A stretch of 64,000 bases of DNA from Pseudomonas sp. (lineage in GTDB: Bacteria; Pseudomonadota; Gammaproteobacteria; Pseudomonadales; Pseudomonadaceae): NCBI RefSeq assembly GCF_030698175.1, contig NZ_JAUYNT010000010.1, positions 140,319-204,318 on the forward strand. Reading direction: 5' to 3'. The notes under the pieces were generated by a model. The model saw only the letters and a program-made list of their open reading frames with translations. It ran no database searches and was not told the DNA's origin. Both the position numbers and the translations under genes were made by a program. This document shows, one piece after another, positions 63,380-64,000 of the stretch. Every line of letters starts with the position of its first letter. The stretch's first letter is position 1.

Positions 63380-64000
63380 CTATCGCTCACTCAAACTTTC
63401 ATCTTGGTATTGCTGCAACGGGCTCAAGAAGTAATCAATCACCTTCCTCTTATCCGTCTTCACTTCCGCCCGTACCGCCATGCCGGCCGATAGCAGGATT
63501 TGCTTACCACCAACTTTGATGCTGTTTTCTTTTAGCTGGATACGAGTGCTGTAGAGCAAGCCGCGCTTTTCGTCTTCGATGGCGTCGTTGGAGATGCTCA
63601 CTACGGTGCCGTGCACCACGCCGTATTTGGTGAAGGTGAAGGTCTCGACCTTGATCTCCACCTCTTGCCCTGGGCGGACGAAGCCGATGTCTTTGTTTTC
63701 CAGCATGGCCTCGACCTCCATCGGCTGGTCGCTGGGCACTATGACCATCAAGGGTTGTGCTTCGGTGACCACGCCGCCGTCGGTGTGGATGGCCAGCTGC
63801 TGCACGGTGCCGTCCACCGGGGCGGTGAGGCGGGTCAGCTTGTTGCGTTGCTCGGCTTTCTTGAGTTCTTGCGCCAGGGCTGTGGCCCTTTGTTCGGCCT
63901 CATGCTGCAGGTCGAGCATGGCGCGGCGGGTCTGAGCCAGTACGCCTTGCTGGCGGCGCTCGGCTTCTTTTTTTGCGCCGAGCAACTCGCGCATACGGGC
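63380..64000 (-). CDS. Type I secretion membrane-fusion protein (HlyD family), C-terminal part
   Basis: Periplasmic adaptor joining an ABC exporter to the TolC channel. 206 codons are visible; the frame continues beyond the right edge. A coiled-coil end (KEAERRQQGVLAQTRRAML), lipoyl half-motif LTAPVDGTVQQLAIHTDGG, beta-barrel NKDIGFVRPGQEVEIKVETF, and the characteristic HlyD terminus MAVRAEVKTDKRKVIDYFL...DESLSER. The ABC ATPase (HlyB type) is expected just off the right edge. Likely exporter for the RTX protein downstream. Confidence 0.93.
   Translation of the reverse strand, partial: ARMRELLGAKKEAERRQQGVLAQTRRAMLDLQHEAEQRATALAQELKKAEQRNKLTRLTAPVDGTVQQLAIHTDGGVVTEAQPLMVIVPSDQPMEVEAMLENKDIGFVRPGQEVEIKVETFTFTKYGVVHGTVVSISNDAIEDEKRGLLYSTRIQLKENSIKVGGKQILLSAGMAVRAEVKTDKRKVIDYFLSPLQQYQDESLSER

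Overview
The window is a high-GC gammaproteobacterial chromosome segment, almost certainly from Pseudomonas or a close relative. Its backbone follows, from memory, the gene order of the P. aeruginosa PAO1 stretch PA5124 to about PA5160: glnL-glnG, trmL, secB, grxC, a rhodanese, gpmI, envC, ctpA, hisFAHB, an AsmA protein, mutY, yggX, tRNA-Phe, a polar amino-acid ABC transporter and tRNA-Thr. Pseudomonas-type REP sequences are scattered between genes.

Three accessory blocks interrupt this backbone. (1) Bases 2358-20337, minus strand, hold a complete MSHA-type IV pilus operon (mshI to mshQ) lying between the NtrBC locus and trmL. (2) Downstream of tRNA-Phe (36.8-47.4 kb) lie a two-domain ice-binding protein, an HD-GYP protein, an M48 lipoprotein, an SH3-domain protein, a CHASE2-cyclase and a periplasmic-sensor GGDEF-EAL protein split in two by a 10-bp duplication. 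(3) Downstream of tRNA-Thr (52.4 kb to the right edge) lies a gene-poor tract with odd repeats, then a 2375-residue RTX protein with a lipase-like N-terminus, a coupled membrane protein, a glycosyltransferase and the end of an HlyD-type secretion adaptor.

Functionally: NtrBC controls nitrogen use, and a near-consensus sigma-54 promoter followed by a terminator just after glnG marks a probable NrsZ-like small RNA. The pilus operon encodes its platform (MshI, a PilN-like protein, MshJ, MshK), secretin (MshL), ATPases (MshM, MshE), MshN, MshG, MshF, pilins (MshA, B, C, D, O, P) and a tip-type protein (MshQ). MshE carries the c-di-GMP-binding N-domain, which the HD-GYP and GGDEF-EAL proteins of block 2 could influence. 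EnvC and CtpA act on cell-wall turnover, the his genes complete part of histidine synthesis, and HlyD probably exports the RTX protein.

The most unusual observations are: (a) short palindromic repeats inserted at the overlapping start/stop junctions of operon genes, in frame with or coupled to the downstream gene, so that leader and signal peptides are encoded by repeat DNA; (b) a 144-bp element present twice, whose copies differ at seven base pairs by compensatory changes; (c) a 10-bp tandem duplication that switches off, or could phase-vary, a c-di-GMP sensor; (d) an array near 52.7-53.2 kb of short words repeated at fixed spacing, in which the words agree within a module but change between modules.
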